Shown here: one piece after another, positions 25,201-37,200 of the stretch | Numbering within the stretch: position 1 is the stretch's first letter | Layout of the letters: the number at the start of each line of letters is the position of its first letter | NCBI RefSeq assembly: GCF_029227915.1 | Contig: NC_079888.1 | Span: forward strand, 14,493,001 to 14,557,000 | Source: Hydractinia symbiolongicarpus | Taxonomy: Eukaryota > Cnidaria > Hydrozoa > Anthoathecata > Hydractiniidae | Reading direction: 5' to 3' | DNA length: 64,000 bases | Translations under genes and position numbers: made by a program | Notes under the pieces: model-generated | What the model was told of the DNA's origin: nothing | The model's database searches: none | Seen by the model: only the letters and a program-made list of their open reading frames with translations

Positions 25201-28200
25201 TTTGTTGCATTGAGGTCAAAAATGTATGCGTACAAGACACTCGAAGGATATGTGCAAAAGAAGGCAAAAGGTACAAAGAAGTGTGTCGTCAAGAAACAGA
25301 TCACGTTCGCAGACTATTTGAACAGCCTGCAGACCTATCAAAATTTGTATCGCACGCAACTGAGATTTACCAGTCGAAAACACGAGATTTTCACTGAAAA
25401 GCTGAACAAAATTGCGCTGAGTGTTGATGATGACAAGCGACTTCAAGCTCAAGGTGGGTTCACCTTTGCACATGGAAGCAGTCCTGGATTGGTTTGCAAG
25501 CAAGAATTGCTCACCAGGGTGTGGCATCCCGACCATGTTAAACCATGGATGTTTTGAGTCTCGCGGTTCAAAAATTTATTTGCATCTCACACACATAGTC
25601 TCAGTGTGTTTAAAATGTCAAAATTTTCTGTTTCAAACAGTCTGTTTGCATTCAGCATGGTCTTGATCACGACAATGCATTAATAAAAATGATACTTGAA
25701 CTCTTGTTGGTAATGTTGTACGTAAGTTTTTTGTACGTCTACTGCAAGTTTTCCTCTCTAATAAAAGTTATGTCAGAACTGAATGAAATTTTAGACGTCT
25801 TAGACACACCGTCACCAGCAATGAGAAAGCGGGAAAAAGTCAAGCAAAACTTGAGTCTCGTCAACTCTCTGGGAAAAAAGCAGTGAACGCCTGAGTTGCT
25901 GGATAAAATGTCAGGTGTTGACAATTTTCAGACCATGATGAGCGACATAAACGCAAACTTTCTGATTCAAAACCCGACTTCAGAGTTGATTGGTAATGTA
26001 ACGGAGAAATTGTTCACCACAAGGAACTCTCCGATGGAAGTTGTAGGGTCATATATGTATGAAAAGTGCGGGCTGTGGCTCGCTCCCGTCTCTCTGTTTT
26101 GCACAGTTTTCAACCATCTGGACTGGAAAAAATTCAGCGAAATTGCCGAGGAGCGTCAAGCACAAATCAAACTGCGAAAAGATTTTCCGGATGAAATAAA
26201 TGGATCAACAGGAGAACCAAGTTTCGCAGAGCAGAAGCCGTCTTGATGTAATTTGTACGTCTCACGACTTACAAATAAATGAGTGAAGAACAATCTAAAG
26301 AATGAGGGTCGTGTTGCTGCTGTCTTGAATGGAACCGCAAGAACAAGGCTGACTTACAGAAGAACTTGGGCAAAAGTACTTCGCAAGAACAAGGCTGACT
26401 TACAGAAGAACTTGGGCAAAAGTACTTCGCAAGAACAAGACTGACTTACAGAAGAACTTGGGCAAAAGTACTTCGCAAGAGGGTCAGGAACCTGTCGCAA
26501 GTCCTCACAATTTGTACGTCTCACGACTTACAAATAAATGAGTGAATCTAACCAAGTCATAACCAAGAAGAATGAGGGTCGTGTTGCTGCTGGCAAGAGA
26601 CTTGCTGAATATAATCGCAAGAACAAGGCTGACTTACAGAAGAACTTGGGCAAAAGTACTTCACAAGAGGGTCAGGAACTTGTCGCAAGTCCTCACAAGT
26701 TCAGTCTTTATGTCGCTGGAGGTCTCGCTGCCGTTCTTACTGTTTGCGTGGCAGTCTATTATATACGTAAGAAGCCTAGCGTCACCGCAGGAGTACGCGT
26801 GTCAGCGGATCGCCTGGCGGCTCAGCAGCAAAAGCCTTCGAAAATCGACATTTTCGAGATGCGATAACCTATAATAAATGAGCAGCAAAGAGTATCAGAA
26901 AGAAGTCGACGATTCCTTGTGGGAATCTGTCAGACTAGTATCCTATACTATTGTCTTGGCGCTAGGCGCGAAAAAGGCTCTGGGGGTTTCTAGACCGGGG
27001 GCCAAGATGGACATGGAGGACGGCTTGAAGCTCGCTGGCTATATGACAGGAGCGATATTATTCGACGATTACGCGATAAAACAATGGTGGTATAAGCGTT
27101 CCATGATGCCTCCGAAGTAACTATCTAACTCAGAATAAATATGACTCTAGACATTATCAAAGACCCGCATACGGCAATCTTTACTGGACCGACAAGCTGT
27201 GGCAAGACGCAGTGTGTCCTGGATTTGCTTGAGAACGAGTATAGACAGCATTTCGACAACATTATCATTCTCTGCCCTACACTACGCTGGAACAAGACCT
27301 TTCTCGAGAGGTCCTCGCTGTGGGAAGATGACTACGTGTTCCTGGTGGAGCCTAAGGAGCAGCTGTTCGAGTGGATCCAAAAACTGTCGTCATTGCTGGC
27401 GGGCGAAGAGACGTTGTTTATCGTTGACGATATGATAGCCGACGATAGCCTTGATAAAAAGCGACAGCCCTTGCTTGAGCTTGCCATCAGTGGTAGACAT
27501 CGCAAACACAGTCTCTGGCTACTAACCCAGTCGTATACCGCCTTACCGAAGAACCTCAGACGACAGAAGAAACAGTTGTTCATGTGGTACCCCCACGAAC
27601 GATCAGACATGAAACTCGTCGACGAGGAAACAAACATGATCAGCGACTGGGAAAACATCAAGGCTCAGCTCAAGAAGTCCAAGCATGCTTGCTTGTACGT
27701 AAGACTGGAGCATCCTAGAAGTTACAAGATTGTTGGTTAGACTCTTGACATATAAGAAAAGATGGATAATGAGAGCGTCATTAAATCGTCTTTTGAGAGC
27801 CCATTCCAGACTAATAGATGCAGTGGATAATGACGATGACAGCAAACTGGTAAACACAACTCGGGATATTGAAGAGTTATGCAAAAAATATTTATAGCTT
27901 CCTCAGCTTGGTGTTGGTTATTGGACCTCGTAATTTTGTGACTTTTTTCGAGTCACAAAAAAACTGTGGTTGAGCCTTGGCGCCAGATATTTAACAAAAT
28001 GGAAAAATTGAAAAGGCAGTATTGGATGGTAGACGAAGACGAGTACCGAAATGTTCTAAATAAAACTGCAAGGCTAGCCGAACTCTCGCGAAAGCGAAAA
28101 AACCACGCATACGTAGAGGAATTTCTAAAAGGGTGGGAAGCCCTGTTCGCGTACGGAACCTACACATTCGAAGGGGAGGTAGACTCCAACTTTTCAGCAT

Positions 28201-31200
28201 CTGATGCCTGGAAGCTGATGCAGGATCCTGAAGACGCCCATCTTGACGAAAAGACGAAAAGTTTCAAAAGGCAGATGCTAAACTTTACGCGCGCTCTAAA
28301 ATGGATGCAGTGCTGCGGACGTCTCACGCCTGACAAAATCCAAACTATCCATGAAATCATGATGCGCGGGGAAAAACACAGGGGCGGCAAACCCGTGCTG
28401 ACAGGGAAATACAGGACGACTAAGGCATTCGCTGGTTTTCACGAATTTGCCCCTGTTTCTGCAATTCCAAGGTTAGTGATAGACGCCCTGGATCGATACT
28501 ACTCTACAGAGACTGACGATCTGATATGGAACGCGGTGAGGTTGTTTATGGACTTGATTAATATCCATCCATTCGAAGATGGGAACGGGAGGCTAGTAGG
28601 TCTTGTTATTTCCCACGTACTTGTAGAGAGTGGAATGAGTCTCTTTCCGGTTTTGCTTAGCTCGTCCCACAGGCGCGGCAGGCGCCACTACCTACTGGTC
28701 TGTAGGTCTTTGATGAAGGTATGGGATAATTTCGAGCAAAACTTGGCCCTACTAGGAAAGTCGAAAATTCACTGATTCCTAGTTGAGCCTTGGCGTGTAT
28801 AAGATGTCCTTGGTCAGTAATTTTTTCGAAGGCAGCAAAGTTCGTTCTTTATACATTAAGGAAGGAGGCCAATGCCTCGTAGCCAAAGACGTGTGGAGAG
28901 CTGTCGGCTATAACGATAATCGTGATGGTAGAAAAGCTATTCAAGCACATGTACCGGAGAAGCATGTAAAGCGGGCCTGGGAGGTTAAAAGTACCGCAGA
29001 AGACAAGGGGGTCGATATCGACCCCCTTCATTCAGACCGAACGTCCAAGGCACTTTCGATTTGGTCGTAATTATACACATCAGAGATTGATGGAGCTTGC
29101 CGAGATCTAGGATTTTTTTTGTAACCCTGATAGATTACAAAAACTACGCTTATGGGTATCAACTGAGCGGTTCACCCGTAGCAGGGGAACCTGTGAAATG
29201 GCTCGGGCTCGAGAAATTTACCATTGTTTAACCGAGTCAGGAGGCAGTTTCGTGTCTTCAGGAACCCGCAAAAGCTCTTCTTTCACAAACACACGCTCTG
29301 GCGCTCCTGCGGAGCCGCTAGGCGACCCATCTGCAAGGTAGTACATCGTTCGGTTGTCTGGTTCGTTGACGATGTGGTCCAAACGGAACGTTTTTTTCGA
29401 CCAAATCATATCTGTTGCACGTCTTCTCTGATCTCCATGCTCTTCACCAGATTGCATCAAATATCGGTAGAAACCATCTTCTGAAAGAGGCTTCTTGTCA
29501 GGCTTGTAGCTTGCTTTTTGTGGAACTTGCTTTTTGTGGAACCTCGTCAAGTTTGACTGCATCGATAGGTTTCATCTTGATTCCAGCGGTTTTGGTGTTG
29601 TTCATCTGATCCACAATTTTGTAGAGTTGCTTGACCCATATCGTCGAGACTTTTCCCTCTTCGTTGAGCTCTTGAGCATCTTGAGCCTTGAAGAGACGCC
29701 TCGCGAGCTGCTTGTTGAAGTTTTTCACAAAGGCAGTGTGTCTATGATGGTACTTTGTCACCGTCCTGTCGATCTTGACGTCATGTTTTTGAAAGGTCTT
29801 TGTAACGTCTGCAAGGAACTCGGTTCCTGCATCTATCATGACAGTCTCGGGCCACGTCAAGGGCCTGGCCTTGCCTCCGGGCTTCGCGTAAATGTCCTCG
29901 ATCATTTTGGCCACTTCTGCAGCCTTTTTCGTTCGCAGGGGTCTCGCCACTTTGAACCTGCTGGCAATGTCAATTCCTGTAAGAATGTATTTGTATTTCG
30001 AGCCATACAGGCGATCATGAGGCATGCTAAGCAAATCAAATTGATGTACTACATTTGGAACAGTAACGGTGTAATGAGGATGTTTTACCACCTTTGGCCC
30101 TGGAATGTGAACCTGCCAGAAGGCCTGGTGAGCAAGGTAGATTTTGACCTTTTTCATAGACAAACCACTAAGTTCAACAAGTTTTTCAATGGCTTCGTTT
30201 CCGATCCAGAGATGTGTGGGCTGATAGTACAATTTGTCTAATTTTTCCTTCTCTGTGGGAATATGTTTCGACATGTTTATTTTAATATTCGACATGTCGA
30301 AAACGATTACGCCCACCGTCTAGGCGAACTTGTACACTGCAAAACCAAGGAGGGCTAAGGATCCTACGATGAACGTCAGCTCGCCGTCTTGTTGCTGCTT
30401 GCTGGGTGTGTAGAAGTCGGATAACTTAGGAGCCTTCTCGATCGTTGTAATATAATAGTCTCTCATGCCTTCATCGAGCTCCTTCAAGCTCTCTCCAGCT
30501 TGCCTTTTCAGCTCTCGTTGATGGCTATACCAATCGATCTTTGCCTGCCGATCTCTTACCCATTGTTGCTGAGCTGCCTGAAGTTGTTCAATCGCCTTGT
30601 CGTGCCTTTTACGCTCGGCCTCGCCATGGCCTGACAGCTTACTGATCAAATAGTTGCCCCCCGAGAACGCGAGGGCATTGATTATAGCCACACCCGTGGG
30701 TACTAATATGCTTGCCATCTTTATTTTAGGATTTTCGTTTAATATTTGAGAGAGTGAAAACACCCATCTAAGATGTTCAGCTGAGCATCTTGAAGTAGGA
30801 AAACGTAGCATTTAATATCCCCTGTTGTTCCGTCTGCTTTCTTGGTCATATGCAAGGTTATACCGTCTGACACGCTCTCTAATGGCCTTCCAGAACCGTG
30901 TAGGCTATGATCAGGTAATGCTCGGAAATCAACAAACAGGGCGTATCTCTCTGTGAAGAACTGCCCAATCGTCACCTTTGAATCGTGGCTACCGAATAAG
31001 TTTACGATCTGCTCGAAGTGATCTTTCGGCAACATCGCGTGTGTATAGAGCTCATTAGGTTCACCCTCGACAGTAATTGAGATTTTTTCGATCTTTGGGT
31101 TGTAGAAGACCTCGTTAGCACCCGAGTAAGCCTTCACTTTTCCAGGGTCTACGAACAATAATAAGACGCCTTTTAAACTTTTTGATGGAGTCTTAATTTG

Positions 31201-34200
31201 CAAATTGTAGCTGGTATCAGCCTTTTTTATCATGACAACTTTGCTACGGAGTAACCTTTCATAGGGTAGCGCTAAACTCCTATACCTTGACATCATAGCG
31301 AGGGCGAGGGCCTCGTTATTAACCTTGTCAAACTTCAATGCGATATCAGTGATCTTGTAGGCAGCATCCGGTGGTTTAGCTGCCGTGCTTCCAACAGCTG
31401 GGGTACCAGCATCCTTTATAACGTCACCATATGATGCAAAATGGATCACAAACTGGAACCTATCGCGTAGCCCTGGCTGGTAGAACGGCAGATCCCTCGT
31501 GAGTTCGAACATTTTACCGGTAGGCACGCAAAACGTGCTGCCATAAGCTGCGACGATCGCCTTTTCCTCATCCGTGCCTACATGATCAGTCGCTTTTACC
31601 TGTAGGGCGCGGATTGTACCGTCGTTGGGATTGATCCCCTCTAGGATCAGGTTGTTTTCCCGATCAAACTTGGGCAACCATAGGTCCTTGTAGGTAGCAA
31701 GCACCCTGTAGTCGCTAATATTTTGCACCTCGTTATCCTTCAAATTAATACGAAGATTTTCCACCAAGGATTTACCTATATTGCTAACGATAGTGCACCT
31801 TGTGTTTGTTCTCGTAAGTTCCAGATCGAAAAGTAGTTTGATACTGCCTGGAAAAATTACATCGTTCTGCCCCATGTTGGGAATGTCAACATACAAGTCC
31901 TCGTTCTGATTAATCGTACTAGGGATATGACTTACTTTTACACGCTGCTTCTTCCCTTGCATAGCCAGCATTGTTTTAATCTCCGCGTAGGGATCGAGCT
32001 TAGTTCCGAATATGTTACTCATGCTTTATTATTAGCTGATATTCGTTTCAAATAAATGCCGATTAATCCAATATACGAAGGAGACGACTTTACGCCAGAA
32101 CTAGACGAGGATTTCAGTAGGCCTGATGCCAATATAACGCCCGATCGCCTGGCGGCTCTGCAAGAGCATCACCAGCAAGATCAGGAACAATCCGGCTCGG
32201 CACGAGGCGACCTCACAAGACAGAGGGAAGAGCTATTAAAATCAAAAGTCGACGATCTTTACGAACACCTTGGTGAGAAGCTAGGGCAGCCAATCGCGAG
32301 ATTTTATAATGATTTTGAGGCACGAGGAAACCAGCTTCTTTTCGATGGCATAGAAATCACGAAAAGGCATGGTGAATTAAGGAGCGTTGCCGAGATAAAG
32401 AGGAGGTTAGGTACAAATCGCATGCGAGCCATGGGGTTTACCGACTATACCACACCAAACAAAGGCAGTAAAGCAATGGCTCAGAAAATCCTTAACGAGA
32501 TTGTTCATGTTGATCGCCTAGCGGCCCAGCAACAGAAGGCCGATGATATCGAAATGATGCCGCTGCTCGAGAACGTCCTTGATGAAACGGAGAGCCTGAT
32601 CGAAGAGACTCCTTTTGGCGCCAGCGAAGCCTTCACAGAGCGTGAAAGAAGAGGGCTCAACCTCGAGCTTCAAACGCTAAGGGGTAACCTGAAGCACCTG
32701 AAAAGCAAGATGATCTTCTATGACAGCGATCTCGCCAAGGCAGAAGCCAAGGTGAAAAGGCTTGAGACGAAGAAAGCTACGCCTGGAGTATCAGAGGAAC
32801 AGCAAACTATCTGGAACGAGGATATCGCGAGGGCTAGGGAAGAGCTAGAACGACTCCCAGATCAAAAGGAAGCAGTACGAGAAGCACACGGTTTACTTTC
32901 CTCAGATACCCAGAGCCAACTGAAAGCAATTAAGGAAACGCTGATGAAAATCAAAGAAGACGATAAATCTCTAACTGAAAAGCTTAGAATCTTGTTCAAG
33001 GAGCAAGGGATTACTATAGCAAGCATAATCTCGGCTGTTGGTCTACTGATTTCCACCATCGTACTCGCAGTTACAGGTGGAGGTTCCGCAACAGGCGCAG
33101 GAGGAAGTGCCGCAGGGAAGGGTTTTATACAAAAACAGCTGGAAAGGCTTGGAAAATTTTTGAAATACTTAGCAGGTAAGGCAGGTGCAGCGCTACCAGG
33201 GATTATTGGCACGGTTGTCTCGTTCTTTTTCAGAGTGGCTGCGAGAGTTGTCGAATATGTAGCCAAGCATCTATACATGGCGATCGCTGCTGCCGTCGCT
33301 TTGTTTTGGCATATGTTGGGAAGAGAGGCAGCGCGGAACATAGTTCCAAACTATCGTAGATGATCTAGTATATTGACAAACATATTAGACCGCCTAGCGA
33401 CTCAGCATGAGCACCCTTATTTAAGCCATAGATATGCTAGGATGAGACCCACCCCCGCAGTAACCAGGGTGGCCTTGGTGTCCTCGCGAAGGTTTCCATT
33501 TCCTAGATCTGACTGAGGCATCGGTGGCATCTTTTCAGACCCCTGGTTTAGGGACCTCGATATTTCTTGCCGCGTAGCACCTCGTTTTAAAAACCGAGGC
33601 TGTGTGGGCTTGCCCCTGGGCTTAGCGTTGTTTAGGTCTAGCCTTATGCCAATCATCGCACTCGCCAGCGCGATCAAGATGTTGTTGTTATACCCCACAA
33701 TTTTACCAATACGCAGGTTCATATCGGATGGTAGCATGTACACGTGGTGCATCACGGCAAAATTCACCGGGGTCCTGGCATATTGAAGCACCTTTTGAAA
33801 CTCGGTGATATCGCGGCCTACGTTCTCCTCACGTTGTACCATGGCTTCGAATTTCTGTAGTAGTATCTGTCTCGCTGTAAAATTGTCAGCATCCGAACCT
33901 ATAAGGGATGCCTTGGCATCAGCTTGGGACCCTAGTAGTAAAATCACGTAAACACGAATACTCTCGCTAAGCTTCGACAGACCTTCCGATGTCAGGCCTT
34001 GGCTCGTAGGCATAATAAACTTGGCCCAATCACCATCTACTTGCGGCCACCATCTACCATTTGTGAGCGAAGACATGAGAGCTTTAAACTTGTATTGGGC
34101 ATTGGGGTCGGCACCATATTCACGACAAATCTGGGCATATCCAGATGTAGAGTAGGGGTTCTCGTATTGAGAAAAGCCGTCATCGTATGGCATGGGTACC

Positions 34201-37200
34201 TTCATTCTTGCTAGGATACGCCGCGTGTGGTAATAGACGTGGAATTTAAAGATACTGTTGATGAGAGGCACGGAGCCATTCAAGTGTTTGGCGGATATAC
34301 CTAGGGCGGTACTAGCGCAATGAAAAGCGAAATTAACTTGTATATTCCAGTAGCCAAGGGCTTGACCGGTCCAATTTACACTAACCGGGTCATTCAACAG
34401 GTTAGTGGGGACTTTTATAGGGTATTTCGTAAACATCGAGAAGGTCACGGGAATGTGCGATTCTGTAGAAACGTAGAGGTCTTGATGTTCTAGATTAATT
34501 ACACCGAGGGGCCATTCTCCTCTATTGGACTTGTATTTTGCCTTGTGGTTATAGCTATAAATGTTCATGTTTCTTTAAGAATAAACATGAGACAGCTGTA
34601 TGTCACGGATATAGAGAAGCCTACAATTTTTGACGATTACCTAGGGCAGGACACGAGAATTGCCCTGAAATCGATAAGTATCAGGCCCGTATGGCTGAAC
34701 CTCTACAGTAACAACGATTTTACAATACGCAAAGTAGGACCTGATCAGACTGTTACCCGAATTACAATAATGAACGGTCTGTACAAGATCGAGGATATCG
34801 CGGCCATCGTCAACAGTCAGGCAGGTGACAAGATCAAATTGTTTGTATTAAGAAATGGACTCTGTAGGCTTAGGGTTAGTGACGGGTATACTGTGGTAAT
34901 TCATCGACAACTGCAGGAGCTTATGGGGCTACCCTACGACCCTGCAAAAAAGTATTTTACCAAAGGCGACTATGACAGCTACTACAAAACTGACGTATAC
35001 CAAAGATTGAGACTCGTTTGCCCCCAGCTGAATGAAGATGATTGCCTACTGGATGGGAAGAAATCAAAAATTCTTGCTTTGCTTCCCACCAAAGAGTTAA
35101 AATGGGGAGACATGCTTACATGGAGTTTTGACACTCCAATCTACCTTCCTTTGAAAGGCTCAACAGACAGACTGGAATTCATACTGACGGACGAGCATCA
35201 TCATGAAAAAAATGTTTCGTTCGTGGGAATCACGATGCATTTACTCATAGAATAAATGGCTGATACAATGAAGCTTTACCCAACTTTACCACCAAGTGCT
35301 CCTGAGCAGGAGCCTGATCGCCTGGCGGCTCCGCAGGAGCAAGAAAGTCAGGTCTACAGACTCAAGAAGATCGAAGAAATTGAGCAGTACCTGCGGTCTG
35401 AGATCAAAGAGAGAGAAAAACTCTACAAAAAGTTCAAGTTTTGGGGAATGGGGCTTCGGTATGCTGATCATGGTATGATTGCCGTTACAGTTATCACCTC
35501 CGCAGCAGGTATTGCCACGCTTGCAACCGGATTCGGAGCCCCTATAGCAATTGGTCTTGAAGCCGCGGCTCTTGCAGTGGGCATAGGCCAAGTAGGTTTG
35601 AAGAATGCCTCGAAGCGACTAGAGCACAAGGTGCACAAACATGAGTGCATCAAACTCCTAGCTGAATCAAAACTAGATACTGTATACGATAAGATTTCCA
35701 GAGCGATCCAAGATGGTATAATTTCAGACGATGAGTTTACATAGATCATGCAGGAAAAACAGCGCTATATGGTGCTCAAGGAGCAGATTCGACAACGAAC
35801 GAAAAAAGCTGTGAAATCCATCAACGATAATGAACGCGCAGAGTTGCTAGCACAAGGCAGGCAAGAAGCTAAAGATGAAATTTTTAAAAAACTGCAATCT
35901 GCGCAGTATGCCAGCGCTACTTAGAGTCTCCACCCGCTTACAGAGTGCTGAGCCGCTAGGCGATCTAATATGTTGGTCGACATACTAAACGATCACTTCT
36001 TCCGTATCTTGATCTATGAGCAAGTCGCCATCATGTACGACACGTTTTTTAGCGAGATCCCTCAAATATTGTTCAAGATTTTTCTCCCATGCAATTTTAG
36101 CACAAGGCTCGCAGTACGGTCCATCCGTTTGTGTCGACGCATCCTTATACTTGACTTTGCATATGGCTTCAACAAGGTCTATTCGCTTCAACGTGGAGTA
36201 CACTTTGAGGCCTAAGGCCTTAGCTTCCTGTCGCAGTTTGTCCATTTGTTTATGTAGCTGAGCACAACCAGGCTTTTCGTTATTTTTGTGACTGTCTCCA
36301 GTCACAAAAGATTACTTTTTAGTCTTCCACTTCCACAAGGTCGTAATCATAGTAAAATTGACCAGGATTCTTTGTAGATTGTTTCTTTCCAAGTGATTTG
36401 ATGAACATCTGACCTGTTCGACCTATCAAAGCTTCTCTCAGTACACTCGTTGCCCATGCTCGAATTCGTTCACCATCGCAATCGATCAAGGCGATGACAG
36501 TTGCATCACCTTTTTTAGTCTTGATCTCTTCAACATACTCAATTTTGAATATGATTCCAGTGGGAACATCACGCCACTTCTTAATACTCTCGTGTTCTGA
36601 TTTCAAGGCATCAAATTGTTCTGCAGATAGGAAAGGCATCTCTTTATTATAGATTTTTTTAAACCCCAACCAGGGTGACAACATTGCGGTCGTACGAGAG
36701 TGCTGCAGGACAGCGGTAATTGCCCGCGGTATTGACCCTTTGCACAGAGGATCAATATAGCGAGGAAACAGTGCTGCGCTAGACCCTTGAAAGTGGGGTT
36801 TTGAGTGAAAAACGGCGATAAGTCGAAAGTGCGCTAGAGAGCTCCACTTTCTATGTGTGTTGATAAACATTTGATAGTAATGAAACGTGTATGCTACAAT
36901 TAGGTTCAGATGTGTAATTACCAGATAAAGATATATAATTTACAGACCATAATTGATATTTTACTGACCAGATTTTTATTGTCCTTGATGACGTCACATA
37001 ACAGGTGGCAATGACGTCATTTTACGCAAATTAAAAATCAATTCGATTTCTATCCTCTTCTCTAAACATAGCGTACTCCAAACTTCAGCATTTTTCATTA
37101 ATACATAAAAAATTCAATTACCCCTTGCCTTGATTACGTCACAACAGGCGGTAATTACGTAATTACATCAAAATTATAAGCCCATCTTATTCCTATTTTT

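Larger units (their letters stand above)
21366..36858. mobile_element. Complete Polinton/Maverick element, 15,493 bp
   Basis: Bounded by 125-bp inverted repeats with one mismatch and a 5-bp duplication of GTTGA. GC content is visibly higher than the flanks. Gene order: polymerase, unknown, two small membrane proteins, ATPase, small ORF, Fic and Bro-N (all rightward); integrase, membrane protein and capsid candidate (leftward); large membrane protein (rightward); tail-anchored structural candidate (leftward); penton-like candidate and membrane protein (rightward); OB-like and SAP-like proteins (leftward). No adenain-type protease was found. Polintons are self-synthesising DNA elements related to adintoviruses and virophages. 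This copy has broken polymerase and integrase genes. Confidence 0.93.

Noticed and set aside
25006-25886. UGA reassigned as a sense codon
   Set aside because: TGA serves as a true stop in the host and element genes (for example Fic at 28775); two point mutations are simpler.
29534-30241. 235-residue plus-strand frame
   Set aside because: Antisense shadow of the integrase; no family resemblance.
36640-36870. N-terminal extension of the OB-like gene through the right terminal repeat
   Set aside because: Reads through the terminal repeat and beyond the element; an ATG with the usual AATAAA context exists at 36639.
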